A stretch of DNA of 64,000 nt from Mycolicibacterium aubagnense (GTDB taxonomy: Bacteria > Actinomycetota > Actinomycetes > Mycobacteriales > Mycobacteriaceae), in assembly GCF_010730955.1 (NCBI RefSeq), contig NZ_AP022577.1, positions 3,782,001-3,846,000 on the forward strand, in the 5' to 3' direction. Under the pieces are notes generated by a model. That model did no database searches and was not told where the DNA came from. It was given only the letters and a program-made list of their open reading frames with translations. Each line of letters starts with the position of its first letter. Position 1 is the stretch's first letter. Shown one piece after another: positions 1-9,321 of the stretch. Made by a program: the position numbers and the translations under genes.

Positions 1-1
1 C

Positions 2-643
2 ACTCGTAGCGGAATATCGCGCGCAATGTTTATCGCCGTCGGCGGGATCGCCGCATTCGAGCTAGTGGGAGTGTTTTTGTCGACGACTGCCGGTATTCCA
101 GGGCTGAACTATCTCGGCTCGGTCTACACCGCGTATTCGACCCGAGTGCTCGAGGGATTTAGCAGCAGCGCTCAACAGTTCGACTACTCATTGCTGTACC
201 GGCAGAGCGAAGTGAAGTGGCTGAAAACTGGGATTCTGGGGCATGAAGTATTTGGTAACGGTTTCGGCTTTCTCTACCGCCCTCCTGTGGGCAAGGGATT
301 CACGGCGACTTCGGGGACGTACTATGCTCACCAGTTCTATTGGTGGGCCGTGGCGAAGGTCGGCTGGTTAGGCCTGTGTGCGTACATGATCACATTCGTC
401 ACTCCCGTTATGCACGCGATCTTTGGGCGCGGCGGATTTGCACTGCGATCAGCGGCGGCAGCGGCCATAGTCGGATATCTGGTGACGATGGTGGCAACCC
501 CGATTCCCGAGGATGCCTTCGGAGCGCCGGCGTTTGGCATCTTGCTCGGAATCGCGCTGCTTGTTCGAGCGCCGCAGACTACGAACGGTATGGACAACTT
601 TGGCATCAGTGAGGCCAAATTGGGCTCACGTCCGAACGCATGA
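2..643 (+). CDS. O-antigen ligase/polymerase-like membrane protein, 5'-truncated
   Basis: Only the C-terminal part is present. The frame is open to the left edge, so the Met at 26 is probably internal. The visible ~213 residues contain at least three hydrophobic segments: one at the start, one around 360-420 and a pair around 450-565. Between the first and second lies a long polar stretch that would form the large periplasmic loop. The sequence YYAHQFYWWAVAKVGWLGL resembles the conserved histidine-plus-glycine-turn segment of the Wzy_C/O-antigen ligase family, whose members polymerise or ligate lipid-linked glycans. The next gene is a methyltransferase on the same strand after a 132-bp gap, and the downstream genes also look like surface-glycan genes. 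Family assignment is tentative because the N-terminal half is missing. Another multi-membrane glycan transporter would also fit. Confidence 0.5.
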   Translation, partial: TRSGISRAMFIAVGGIAAFELVGVFLSTTAGIPGLNYLGSVYTAYSTRVLEGFSSSAQQFDYSLLYRQSEVKWLKTGILGHEVFGNGFGFLYRPPVGKGFTATSGTYYAHQFYWWAVAKVGWLGLCAYMITFVTPVMHAIFGRGGFALRSAAAAAIVGYLVTMVATPIPEDAFGAPAFGILLGIALLVRAPQTTNGMDNFGISEAKLGSRPNA

Positions 644-775
644 GAGCGTAGATTCGCCATCCGTCAATTTGATTGGTGCGCCGCTCCGGATGTGGTTTGA
701 TTCGACAGTAGCTGACCCTGGGTTTGCAGGCCAGTGCCGGGCTGACGCAGTCGCTTATTCGCAGAAGGGATCGCC

Positions 776-1741
776 GTGTGCAAACTGACGCAAGCTGTAG
801 CGCCAATGATCGATTTCATCTTCTTGCCGATTGTCCTCGTCGCCTCGTTGGCACTGAAGCTTGTGCGCCGTTTCGGAGTTGAGCGATTGCCGCGAACGCG
901 GTGGCTATTTAGGGCAGTGGGAATATTCCCAATTCGCAATCATTACTATGAGCCGCTGTTCGACAGCACTGCTTTGACGCGGCCATTGGAAGAAGACCGT
1001 GTGCTTCCTGGGCTCGACCTAAACATCGGCCAGCAGTTGGATCTGCTCGAAAAGTTGTCGTATGGTGCTGAGTTGCTCGCATTTCCGATGGACCGCCAGT
1101 CTGAGACGGGTTTCTATTACGACAACCACGTGTTCGGCCCCGGTGATGCTGAATTTCTCTACAACATGATCCGGTACGCTAAACCCAAGCGGATCATTGA
1201 AATTGGAAGCGGTCAATCAACTCTAATGGCGCGCAACGCCATCGCGGCCAATCGAACCGAGGCAGTTGAATATTCGTGCCGTCATGTCTGCATTGAGCCG
1301 TATGAGGCGGCGTGGTTGAGCGAATTGAATGTGGAACTCATTCGCACTCCAGTGGAACAAATCGACCTCGCAGTTTTCGGAGAACTCGAGAAGAACGATA
1401 TTTTGTTCATTGATTCATCGCATATGATCCGACCGCAAGGCGACGTCTTATTCGAATATCTGCAAATACTGCCAATCCTCAAGTCGGGTGTGTATGTGCA
1501 CATTCACGATATCCGAACGCCTAAGGATTACCAGGATGGGTGGCTCAGCCGTGAAGTGCGATTCTGGAACGAGCAGTATCTGGTAGAGGCGTTCCTCAGC
1601 TTCAATGACCAGTACCACATCATCGCAGCCCTAAATTTCTTGAAGCACCATTACCCGCGGGAGCTTTCCAGTTCCTGCCCCGTATTTGGCCAGCGGGCCG
1701 ATCATTGGGAACCGGGTTCCTTGTGGATTCGCCGGTCCTGA
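776..1741 (+). CDS. SAM-dependent class I methyltransferase
   Basis: A 321-residue protein starting at GTG 776, with AGAAGGGA about 6 nt upstream as ribosome binding site. A glycine-rich SAM motif I (IIEIGSGQSTLMARN) lies near residue 140. It is followed by an acidic strand (CIEPYEAAW) and a later FIDSSHMIRPQGD segment, the usual layout of the Methyltransf_24 type of small-molecule or sugar methyltransferase. About 130 residues precede the fold and include one hydrophobic stretch near the N-terminus, so membrane association is possible. The gene is AT-rich for this genome: I count about 45% GC in 901-960, against about 73% in a PKS segment. This points to acquisition by transfer. It probably modifies a polysaccharide or oligosaccharide made by the surrounding genes; the acceptor cannot be read from sequence. 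Confidence 0.7.
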   Translation: MCKLTQAVAPMIDFIFLPIVLVASLALKLVRRFGVERLPRTRWLFRAVGIFPIRNHYYEPLFDSTALTRPLEEDRVLPGLDLNIGQQLDLLEKLSYGAELLAFPMDRQSETGFYYDNHVFGPGDAEFLYNMIRYAKPKRIIEIGSGQSTLMARNAIAANRTEAVEYSCRHVCIEPYEAAWLSELNVELIRTPVEQIDLAVFGELEKNDILFIDSSHMIRPQGDVLFEYLQILPILKSGVYVHIHDIRTPKDYQDGWLSREVRFWNEQYLVEAFLSFNDQYHIIAALNFLKHHYPRELSSSCPVFGQRADHWEPGSLWIRRS

Positions 1742-1974
1742 ACAACCTTTGTTGTGTGCTGGGAGTCGCGCACAGTCTGCCATGACACCCTCGGGGAATC
1801 TCTTCTGCGAATGCGCCAATCGTTTGTGTTGACTAACTCCATAGATCTGCGGTTTCACCGAACGTCGCAGCGGCTCCGGATTGGCAGCTTTCGACTGTTC
1901 GACGTCTGTACAGCCCAATAAGCCTTCGGCGGCCCTGCTTTTGATTTGGCGTGAATCCTTCAACCTGACGAAGG

Positions 1975-2838
1975 TCAGTTGCCGGTAGTGGCGATTGATG
2001 TCGCGACTGGCTGTGCCGGGAGACCGTCTTCAAGGGCCCAGACTTTGTCGAAATCAAAGATGCCCCCCGCAGGCGGTCGGTCTGGATATTCACGCCAGAA
2101 TCCGAACGCGTTGGTCGGGAGCGGCGTGGGTAATGATCTCGATACATCAAGGCCCGGACCGGTAATCCTGACCTGGCTGCCAGTGATGCGAAGGAGAAAC
2201 CTATAAATGCGGCCCAATTCTAGGGGCCGGGCGAACTGGCCATTTGCTATTTCCTTGAGCTTGCTGTTGGCGACCTGGTTCCGCAGATGCACTCCCCATG
2301 CCGTCCGGCTGGATGTAAATACGACCATATTTGTTTGAAGGTTGCTGTCCTCGGCTGTGCCGAACATCATGATGGTTTCGGCAGTGGAGCTGCTACGTCG
2401 GACGAATTGTCCTTCCGCGCCGATGCTGAGGATAGGAGCACGAAACTGGCGAATTGCAATTACGTCGCTTTTTCCAGCGTACGTGAAGTGCCCGTCCTTG
2501 ATGTAGCCATCAGTCGCTGGTTGCAAGGGTGATTCGCCGCTCTGCGCGGTACGCATGTCCCAACCTTCGCCGAGTCCAGTGGTGGTATCTTGCCGGGCGA
2601 ACTCATCAACGAATGATGCCTCAGTGGGCGGCGAATCCGGCGGTGCTGCTTCAGGCTTCGCTGGCTGGCTGGATGCACTAGACGGGGACGTCTCCCGTGA
2701 TTCATACGGTGGGGGCTGCGGGGTGCACGCGGCTAGTACTGACAGGACGCTGATTAGACACAAGCTTTTGATGATCGCGAATACCTTGCGGTTCAAGGTC
2801 AAGCTGTCGTGCATAGCACCAACGGTTCGTGAATTCAT
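1975..2838 (-). CDS. secreted lipoprotein of unknown function
   Basis: A 287-residue protein with a lipoprotein signal peptide. A hydrophobic stretch from about residue 21 ends in a lipobox (VLAAC, Cys near residue 38), followed by a Pro/Ser/Glu-rich linker to about residue 75. The remaining ~210 residues are predicted mostly beta, with a late segment (FDFDKVWALEDG) typical of concanavalin/laminin-G-like jelly-roll domains that bind glycans; this resemblance is weak. It lies 18 bp downstream of the Wzc-like gene on the same strand and is very likely co-transcribed with it. Start chosen at ATG 2838; ATG 2814 is an alternative and neither has a strong ribosome binding site. The likely role is an extracytoplasmic partner of polysaccharide assembly. 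No specific function is recognised. Confidence 0.6.
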   Translation of the reverse strand: MNSRTVGAMHDSLTLNRKVFAIIKSLCLISVLSVLAACTPQPPPYESRETSPSSASSQPAKPEAAPPDSPPTEASFVDEFARQDTTTGLGEGWDMRTAQSGESPLQPATDGYIKDGHFTYAGKSDVIAIRQFRAPILSIGAEGQFVRRSSSTAETIMMFGTAEDSNLQTNMVVFTSSRTAWGVHLRNQVANSKLKEIANGQFARPLELGRIYRFLLRITGSQVRITGPGLDVSRSLPTPLPTNAFGFWREYPDRPPAGGIFDFDKVWALEDGLPAQPVATSIATTGN

Positions 2839-2856
2839 CGTTTGAATGAGTTGACC

Positions 2857-4236
2857 CTAAGAGGTACGGGTATCCCTACGGCTTTTACCGTAGTAGTAGT
2901 AATAACTGCCAGCGTAAGACGAGTGATTACGCGGAGGCATCATCGTGAACACCGTGCCAAGCATTGCGGCACCTACGCTCGCAAGGGCTTCTGATGCGTG
3001 TGTTAGCTGATCGCGCCTGGTCTTCCCGTATCGTGCCAGCAGCAAGGCGCCATCCGCATCCGCCGCCAACAAACTGGCATCCGTTACAGCCAGCAGCGGA
3101 GATGAATCGACGATCACATAATCGAATTGTCCACGAAGCTCTGCTAGCAGCTTCTTGGCGGCCTGGGATGCCAATAACTCACTTGGATTCGGGGGTGTTG
3201 TGCCTGCAGCCAATACCGTCAGCCCGGAAAACCTTGTCTGCTGCAATGCCTCTGAGAGCGGTACTGCGCCGCTGAGTACGGTGCTCAGGCCAACTGATCC
3301 GTCGAGTTTTAGATAATCTTGAATCATCGATCGACGCATATCTCCGTCGACTACGACCACGTTGTTTTCGGTCTCGGCCAACGCCAAGGCGAGATTGATC
3401 GCCGTTGTCGATTTGCCCTCATTAGGAACGGAGCTTGTAACCACGATTACCCTCGGCGGATTGTCGACTGCGAGGAAGCTCAGATTGGTGCGCAGCTTTC
3501 GGAACGATTCGGCAATCCGGGAATTGTCACTAGCGAACGAGATGACCGGCGCAGTGCGTCGGGGCTTGTCCACCGGAATCTCACCTACAACACTGGCGCC
3601 GGTGATGCTCTCAAGGTCCTCGCGCTTCTTGACGGTGCTGTCGACAACATCTAGACCGAAAGCCAATGCGATACCGAGTAAGACGCCCGCAACCAGGCCA
3701 AGCGCTAGGTTTCGGAACAAGTTTGGAATAGCCGGAGAGCTAGACACCGATGCGGGCTGCTCGACCACCACCCGCGTATCGGGGAGGTTGCCGTCCCCGG
3801 AGGTCTCGAGCTGCTTGACCATCGCGACGAATTCGCTGGACAACGTATTTGCAATATCGCGGGCGCGGACAGGTGATGGATCGAGAACGTCCACGTCGAT
3901 CAGAACGGTGCCGGCTTTCGACCGAGCGGTGACTTCCTTGCGCAATGCCTGCGCGGACATATCAAGGTGGAGCGCATCCACGGTGCGCTGAGCGAGCACG
4001 TCGCCTGTGAGTAAAACCGTATAAGAATTGATTCTTTCTTGGGAAAATAGATTTCCTTGGTACGTGTCGGTCAGCGAAGTGCCGGCATATGTCGAAACAA
4101 ATAGCCGCGTCGATGATTTATATAGCGGGGTAGTGGTGGCAGTGATGATCACCGTCCCGAGTACCGTCACGACAATAGCCGCCGCGATCGGTATCCATCT
4201 TGTCCGGAGTATTCTCAAAATGTTCTGCAGATTCAC
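2857..4236 (-). CDS. Wzz/Wzc-like polysaccharide chain-length protein with bacterial tyrosine-kinase domain
   Basis: Domains in order: N-terminal membrane segment (about residues 15-35), an extracytoplasmic Wzz region, a second membrane segment (about 175-200), then a cytoplasmic BY-kinase ATPase. The ATPase has a Walker A (SSVPNEGKSTTAINLA), a Walker A' (VVVVDGDMRR) and a Walker B (YVIVDSSPLL). The C-terminus carries a tyrosine cluster (SYAGSYYYYYGKSRRD), the autophosphorylation tail typical of this family. Both halves are fused in one protein, as in Wzc of Proteobacteria. Such proteins control the length and export of capsule or exopolysaccharide. GTG 4236 is preferred as start because AGAAGGAG lies 8 nt upstream; GTG 4245 would overlap that site. 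It precedes the lipoprotein gene by 18 bp and follows the DUF4012 gene, forming one minus-strand transcription unit. Confidence 0.85.
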   Translation of the reverse strand: MNLQNILRILRTRWIPIAAAIVVTVLGTVIITATTTPLYKSSTRLFVSTYAGTSLTDTYQGNLFSQERINSYTVLLTGDVLAQRTVDALHLDMSAQALRKEVTARSKAGTVLIDVDVLDPSPVRARDIANTLSSEFVAMVKQLETSGDGNLPDTRVVVEQPASVSSSPAIPNLFRNLALGLVAGVLLGIALAFGLDVVDSTVKKREDLESITGASVVGEIPVDKPRRTAPVISFASDNSRIAESFRKLRTNLSFLAVDNPPRVIVVTSSVPNEGKSTTAINLALALAETENNVVVVDGDMRRSMIQDYLKLDGSVGLSTVLSGAVPLSEALQQTRFSGLTVLAAGTTPPNPSELLASQAAKKLLAELRGQFDYVIVDSSPLLAVTDASLLAADADGALLLARYGKTRRDQLTHASEALASVGAAMLGTVFTMMPPRNHSSYAGSYYYYYGKSRRDTRTS

Positions 4237-4370
4237 TGCGTCCACTCCTTCTGCCCGGCGCGGTCGACCTCACACGTTTGCATCTGGTGGTTGCGGTCAA
4301 CCTCCACGTCGCTCACCGTGTCTCTACCTAATGTATGTCAATGCCACCGACAAATTAGGTGGAACTGCAA

Positions 4371-6206
4371 TCATTTCTGCGGGCATTCGGGAACCTTGAT
4401 CACCGGCGCGGTCTGCTCGATCAGCGGCTGCAGGGGAACCTGGGCTGCCCCCGGGCTCGTAGGTTCGGACAGGCGAAAGGTCAGTACTCCCGACTGCCTG
4501 GGCGGAATAGCTACTTGGATCTCGAAAGTTGGGTGATCGCGGTCTATTCCGTTGAATACGGGCACCTGCTGGCCGTTGGAGAAGGCGCCCGTGAGGCGTG
4601 CGCCCTTGGTAGCGACAAGGCGAACTGACGTCACCATAGAGCCGCTGGGCAAAGTGATCGGGACGTCACTCTTGATGCCTAGTGAGCCGGCGACATATTG
4701 GGGGAGGGGCGTGTCTGGTACGACGCTTGTCAACTTCACTGTCACCGTCGTGTTGCGAGTGTTGCTCGCACAGCCATCCGCCTCGTAGGTGACTTCCTGC
4801 CGCAGGTAGTAGTCAAGTTTGTTACCGGCGAGGTTGTTGAAAACTACTGCGGCATATGGGGATGCATCGTCAGGAATCGTGTGAGCAAGTGGTGTCTGCT
4901 CAAGCAGCTTCTCCTCATCGGGAGATGCGCTCCAGATGGAGATCCGGCGCTCGCTCACGGCCTTTCCGAGTGCGTCGAGGAGCCGTCGCGGCGAGTCGAT
5001 GGCACCGGTCATCTTCTTGACGACGGTAGTGGCGATGTCCTGTAGGAACTGCTTGCGCGCACGCTGATCCGTTGGGAAGCGTTGGTATGCAGTCGATTCT
5101 GTGAGTTCGACGACGTTGTCCGCGGTGATGGTTTCGCCGTCGGGCATGGTTAGCGGCCCGGTCGCCCCAAGCACGTAACTGAGGGCGACGGGGTCGATTG
5201 CGATCACGCCGTCGACATCCGTGCCTGTCTGTTGCGACCACATCGAGCGCCAAATCTGTGCGGCATATGGAAAGTGCGAGCTGAGATTGCTGTTGCGGAA
5301 GTCGGTGCTCGGGTTGACGTAGCCGTACTCCTGGTCGAACTGCGGGCCAAGGTCCAGCGGCTTGAACGGTCCGGTCAACTCGGTGTTGGGCCCCAACGCG
5401 TTTACTGTCGGCACACCGTGGTCGAAATGGAGAATTCCGAATCCGCCGAGTATCCCGCCTGTTCCCCTGGCTTCGGCGTTGGTCTGAAATCCCATGAAGT
5501 AGGTGCGCGGTCCGTCTACGCCCATCAAGAGCGGGGCAAGCTTGGCGGTGAGGGTCGCTTTGTCGAGGAGGCCCGTGACTTTGGCGATTTGCGCTTGAAG
5601 ATCTGAGCGCGCGTTTCGAAGTGCGGATAGGTAGGCGGGGTCAGTGATCGCGGCGGCATCCGATTCAAGATTCCGCGCTTCGGACGCGATCTTGGCCAGC
5701 GCCGGCTCTTTGTTCTGAAGGGTCCGAACATCGACGTGCGAGCCTTTGATCAGTTGGGTCGGGGAAAGCGCCGAGCCCAACTCAGCCGCCGGCTTCATCA
5801 CGTCAGATGTCAGCCCCAGAACGACTTGGGAGATCTCTTGGGCCGTCTTGAAGGGGCTTCCGAGCCACGGAATATGTGTGGCGAGGTTCCATGGAATTGA
5901 GCGCGTTGCACTGTCCGCGTGCCGGGCGTCTGCCTCCGCGTCGGAGGCAAAACGTACGGCGGCATCAAGATCGCCGCCGGACATCGCCTCTTTCGAGTGC
6001 TGCGCGTTAGCACGCGCTCGCTCCAGGTGAGATTTAGCCGAATACCCTTCGAATCCCAACCAGCACAGAAATCCAACTGCACTGAGCAGGACAGCCAGTC
6101 CCACTACGCGGATGACGTGGCGACGCCGCGGCCGGCGGTGCCGCTTGCTGTCGGTGCTGTTGTCGTCATCCGATGCGTCGTCGTCAGCATCCCCCGCTGT
6201 ATCCAC
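4371..6206 (-). CDS. DUF4012 membrane-anchored protein
   Basis: A 611-residue protein: an acidic N-terminus (Asp-rich, about residues 4-17), a basic patch, one transmembrane helix (about 31-50), then a large extracytoplasmic region. The segment from about residue 225, including FMGFQTNAEARGTGGILGG, is the hallmark of the DUF4012 family. This family is found in actinobacteria next to exopolysaccharide genes and its biochemical role is unknown. GTG 6206 is the only usable start because an in-frame TGA lies five codons upstream; I see no Shine-Dalgarno sequence. The gap to the downstream Wzc-like gene is 134 bp. Context suggests a role in surface-polysaccharide attachment or export. Confidence 0.75.
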   Translation of the reverse strand: MDTAGDADDDASDDDNSTDSKRHRRPRRRHVIRVVGLAVLLSAVGFLCWLGFEGYSAKSHLERARANAQHSKEAMSGGDLDAAVRFASDAEADARHADSATRSIPWNLATHIPWLGSPFKTAQEISQVVLGLTSDVMKPAAELGSALSPTQLIKGSHVDVRTLQNKEPALAKIASEARNLESDAAAITDPAYLSALRNARSDLQAQIAKVTGLLDKATLTAKLAPLLMGVDGPRTYFMGFQTNAEARGTGGILGGFGILHFDHGVPTVNALGPNTELTGPFKPLDLGPQFDQEYGYVNPSTDFRNSNLSSHFPYAAQIWRSMWSQQTGTDVDGVIAIDPVALSYVLGATGPLTMPDGETITADNVVELTESTAYQRFPTDQRARKQFLQDIATTVVKKMTGAIDSPRRLLDALGKAVSERRISIWSASPDEEKLLEQTPLAHTIPDDASPYAAVVFNNLAGNKLDYYLRQEVTYEADGCASNTRNTTVTVKLTSVVPDTPLPQYVAGSLGIKSDVPITLPSGSMVTSVRLVATKGARLTGAFSNGQQVPVFNGIDRDHPTFEIQVAIPPRQSGVLTFRLSEPTSPGAAQVPLQPLIEQTAPVIKVPECPQK

Positions 6207-6242
6207 AGAAGAAATGTGTCACTCGACGAGATCGCGGGCGGC

Positions 6243-6662
6243 CTAGCAGCCCCGAGTCAACGAAACCGTGATGGTGCCGTACGGCCCGATCTTCGCACCA
6301 AAGCCGAGGAAGCAGACCGAGAAATTAATGTTGGCCGTGATTTGCTTCCACAGCGGCTGGAGAAAGCCGGGGATGATCGACAGCGGGGTGAAGCTTCCTA
6401 CCAGGATGGGCGCGGGCGGCGTCGGGTTCGGCGAATTGCCAAACCACCACCAGGGCTCGTTCTGCCACCAGTTGGCCTGTGGCAGGAACTTGAGTGGACC
6501 CTGGATGACGTTGTCCACCACATGCGTTATCGGGGCAAGTGGAACCGGTGCGGCCTGCGCCATCACCGGAGTCAGTGTGGCGGCTGCGGCTACTGCGCAG
6601 GCGGCCATGCCGATCTGCATTTTAGCTGTGGCGTTCGAAACATGCATCGCGAGAACAGACAT
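6243..6662 (-). CDS. small secreted protein, unknown function
   Basis: A 139-residue protein with a Sec signal peptide: basic or polar start, hydrophobic core about residues 17-34, and an AQA-A cleavage-like site near residue 37. The mature part is rich in Pro and Trp (ANWWQNEPWWWFG) and ends in a hydrophobic beta-like segment with two cysteines, one at the very C-terminus, which could form a disulfide. The start at ATG 6662 is supported by GGAAGG about 8 nt upstream. It lies 36 bp upstream of the DUF4012 gene on the same strand. I recognise the general style of small exported mycobacterial proteins but no family with a known function. Confidence 0.6.
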   Translation of the reverse strand: MSVLAMHVSNATAKMQIGMAACAVAAAATLTPVMAQAAPVPLAPITHVVDNVIQGPLKFLPQANWWQNEPWWWFGNSPNPTPPAPILVGSFTPLSIIPGFLQPLWKQITANINFSVCFLGFGAKIGPYGTITVSLTRGC

Positions 6663-7064
6663 AGTCCGAGCCTTCCGATGATGAGATCCTCGTGGAGGAA
6701 ATCCTCATAGGAGCTTCGCAGAAATTGTGCCCGGCGTCAATAGCTAACGGCGCAGGTTGCGGGATATTTTCGGAAGTTCGTCCGGGGTCGATCGATGTTC
6801 CGCAGCGCGGGCGTTGGGCCGCCATGGAAGTGCCCTGGGCTCCTTGCGTCGTGGACGACGCTCAGGGGTTGAGCTACTTGCTGTCGAACCGATGTCGGAC
6901 CGCCACGTGCATCCAGTGTTGCGTCAGTGGGAGATGGCCTTCGAGCGAGACGGGGTTGCATCCAGCCCGGAACCAGTCTTCCGGTTAGCCATCCAAAAAA
7001 ATTGTCATGGCCGTAAGCTGCGCGTCGCAGTGGTTGAACTCTCCTGGCGATACGGAGGTTGGCT
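6663..7064 (+). other. intergenic region between divergent genes
   Basis: About 400 bp between the minus-strand secreted-protein gene and the plus-strand acyltransferase gene. It must hold both promoters, but I cannot identify convincing -35/-10 pairs. There is an A-rich run near 6995. Open frames that cross it on both strands lack ribosome binding sites and family resemblance. The only clear element is GGAGG at 7054-7058, which serves the acyltransferase start. Confidence 0.4.
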
Positions 7065-9260
7065 ATGGGCTCATCGGGGCATGTGAAGCACCGGCGTCGC
7101 GAACGCGCGAAAGGCGCAAACCAGCGACTCGATATCCAAGGCTTGCGCATGGTCAGCATGCTCACCGTCTTCGCCTACCACCTTTGGGGATGGCCAAGAG
7201 GCGGCGTTGCAGCTATCGATGTGTTCTTCGTGATTTCCGGGTTCCTGATCACTGGGAACCTCATGCGTGGCGCAGAGAAGACCGGCACGGTCTCGTTTAG
7301 GCAGTTCTATTGGAACCGCATCCGCCGCATCGTCCCGGCCGCCACCGTGGTTCTGGTCCTCACCTATCTGGCATCGACTGTCATATTTCTCGGATTCCGA
7401 TCCCACGAGGTCGGAGTCGACGCATTGTGGGCGTTCATATTCTGGTCGAACTGGCACTTTCTGAGTATCGGCACAGACTATTTCCATTCAATGGCAGCGA
7501 CAGTGTCACCGATTCAGCACTACTGGACCCTGTCGGTTGAAGAACAATTCTACTTTGTCTGGCCCGCGGTGATCTTCGCCGTATGTGTGGTCATCGTGCG
7601 CAAGAGTTGGACGCATTCACGGCGGATGGCAATCGCTGGCGGAGTCATGGGTGGGATCGTCCTGGCATCTTTGTTATGGGCAGTACACGAAACCACGGAA
7701 TCGCCGATGGCCGCGTACTTCGATACTTTCGCGCGAGTGTGGGAGTTGGGCGTTGGCGCACTTCTCGCAACCGCAGTCAATCTGCTGGCCCAGATTCCGC
7801 GAGTTCTCAAGCCCGTCCTGTCTTGGGGTGGCCTTCTCGTCATTGGTGTCAGCTTCGCGTTGATCAGCGACAGCGAGGCGGGTTTTCCGGCGCCGTGGAC
7901 CGTGCTTCCAGTACTTGGCGCGGCAGCGGTCGTCGCGGCCGGAGTGGGAGGGGAGCCCGACTATCAGCCGTTCTTACGCAATCGGGTGTCCACGTACATC
8001 GGTAATATTTCGTACTCCCTGTACTTGGTTCATTGGCCCGTGATAGTTCTTCTTGGCGCCATCATGAGTGTGAGCGTTCCTTACTACGTGGCAGCCGTGG
8101 CTTTGACTTTCGGTCTGGCGATCGCCTCATACCATCTGATCGAAAACCCAATGCGCCACGCCAGTTTCGTACGATCCGGTGAGTCCACGCGGAGTACCCG
8201 CGGGCGCAGCTACGTGCCTGCGCGGTCTACGCAGTATGCGTCGCTGGCCGCCGCGACGCTGCTGGCCGTCGCAGGTACTGCGTGGTTGGCTAGGCCGGTG
8301 ACACCGCCGGACATAGTGCAGTCCTCTGACTCTGGGATTGACCTGTCCCGTGCACAGCTCGACTCAGCTCTACCTGCGGCGACTCTGGGTCCACGTGCTG
8401 AGGCATTGCAAGGCGAAATTACCGCTGCCCTGCAGGCCACGGAATGGCCCGTTCTCAACCCACCGTTGGAGTCGTTGTTCAATGGGGGGGACACTCAGCT
8501 CGTCACACCGGAGGCGGCCAAATGCTCGATGTCGGCGATCGCACCACCGGACCTCTGCATTTATGGGCCACCAACTGCGCCACTGAAAGTCGTACTGGTC
8601 GGTGATTCGGTCGGGCTGGGCTATTCGGAAATCTGGCGCCAGCTCGCATTGAGATCGAATGGTGCGTTGCAAGTGTTCAACCAAGCGATGGGGTCCTGCG
8701 TCTTCACTCAGGACACCATTGATAGGGCTACTGTGAGCCCGGAATGCTCGGGCCGCAAGGACAGCGCCGTTGAGGTCATCAATACCGTCAAGCCAGATGT
8801 CGTAGTAATATCCAACGCCTACGTTCGCGACCGCGTCGTCGGGGTACGGCACGAGATGTCAATGCAGGATTGGTCAGATTCGCTTAATCGGATCATCGAT
8901 CGGTTCAGAGGCAATGCCAAGAAAGTGGTGCTGGTTGCGCCTCCGCCGAGTGACAAGGCGATCAAGGAATGCGTCAGTAAGGCATCCAGTACGCCGTCGA
9001 GCTGCATCGGGACGATTCCGTCCATTTGGTATTCGAAGGCTAAGGCAGAACAGAAGCTAGCCGCGGCACTAGGTGGAGCATGGGTGGACTCGCGGCCCTG
9101 GTTCTGCAACCAGAGTCAGCGGTGTCCGAGTTTTGTGGGAACTACGCCTACCCGAGTCGATTGGGTACACATGGCCCCTCCGTATTCCGGCAAGATTGCT
9201 CCGGTATACGCCGAAAGCCTCACGGAGGCGGGAGTCCCGCTCGCGGATAACCAGTCGTGA
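7065..9260 (+). CDS. OafA/YrhL-type membrane acyltransferase with C-terminal SGNH domain
   Basis: A 731-residue protein. The N-terminal ~390 residues form the acyltransferase_3 multi-helix domain, with the family signatures RLDIQGLRM (catalytic-region Arg), DVFFVISGFLI and SVEEQFYFVWP. The C-terminal ~250 residues resemble an SGNH hydrolase-like domain: VVLVGDSVGLGY carries the block I GDS motif, and WVHMAPPYSG near the end holds the block V His. Such proteins O-acylate surface glycans or lipids, using an acyl donor on one face of the membrane. ATG 7065 is chosen because GGAGG lies 6 nt upstream; TTG 7059 directly abuts that site. The gene converges on the TPP PKS gene with a strong hairpin between them. 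The substrate is unknown; it could decorate the polysaccharide made by the left-hand genes. Confidence 0.85.
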   Translation: MGSSGHVKHRRRERAKGANQRLDIQGLRMVSMLTVFAYHLWGWPRGGVAAIDVFFVISGFLITGNLMRGAEKTGTVSFRQFYWNRIRRIVPAATVVLVLTYLASTVIFLGFRSHEVGVDALWAFIFWSNWHFLSIGTDYFHSMAATVSPIQHYWTLSVEEQFYFVWPAVIFAVCVVIVRKSWTHSRRMAIAGGVMGGIVLASLLWAVHETTESPMAAYFDTFARVWELGVGALLATAVNLLAQIPRVLKPVLSWGGLLVIGVSFALISDSEAGFPAPWTVLPVLGAAAVVAAGVGGEPDYQPFLRNRVSTYIGNISYSLYLVHWPVIVLLGAIMSVSVPYYVAAVALTFGLAIASYHLIENPMRHASFVRSGESTRSTRGRSYVPARSTQYASLAAATLLAVAGTAWLARPVTPPDIVQSSDSGIDLSRAQLDSALPAATLGPRAEALQGEITAALQATEWPVLNPPLESLFNGGDTQLVTPEAAKCSMSAIAPPDLCIYGPPTAPLKVVLVGDSVGLGYSEIWRQLALRSNGALQVFNQAMGSCVFTQDTIDRATVSPECSGRKDSAVEVINTVKPDVVVISNAYVRDRVVGVRHEMSMQDWSDSLNRIIDRFRGNAKKVVLVAPPPSDKAIKECVSKASSTPSSCIGTIPSIWYSKAKAEQKLAAALGGAWVDSRPWFCNQSQRCPSFVGTTPTRVDWVHMAPPYSGKIAPVYAESLTEAGVPLADNQS

Positions 9261-9262
9261 GT

Positions 9263-9310
9263 GTGAGGGCTGTGCACGAATCGGCGTCGATCGACGTGCA
9301 CAGCCCTCAC
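9263..9310. terminator. bidirectional transcription terminator hairpin
   Basis: Perfect 16-bp inverted repeat: GTGAGGGCTGTGCACG at 9263-9278 and its exact complement at 9295-9310, with a 16-base loop. It starts 3 bp after the stop of the acyltransferase gene and ends 11 bp before the stop of the convergent PKS gene. It is therefore placed to end transcription from both sides. There is no long U-tract, as is common in mycobacteria. Confidence 0.8.
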
Positions 9311-9321
9311 ATCCGTGGAGG

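Noticed and set aside
6737..7165. Open frame on the minus strand across the intergenic region and acyltransferase start
   Set aside because: No ribosome binding site or recognisable domain; it overlaps the well-supported start at 7065 and has shadow-type composition.
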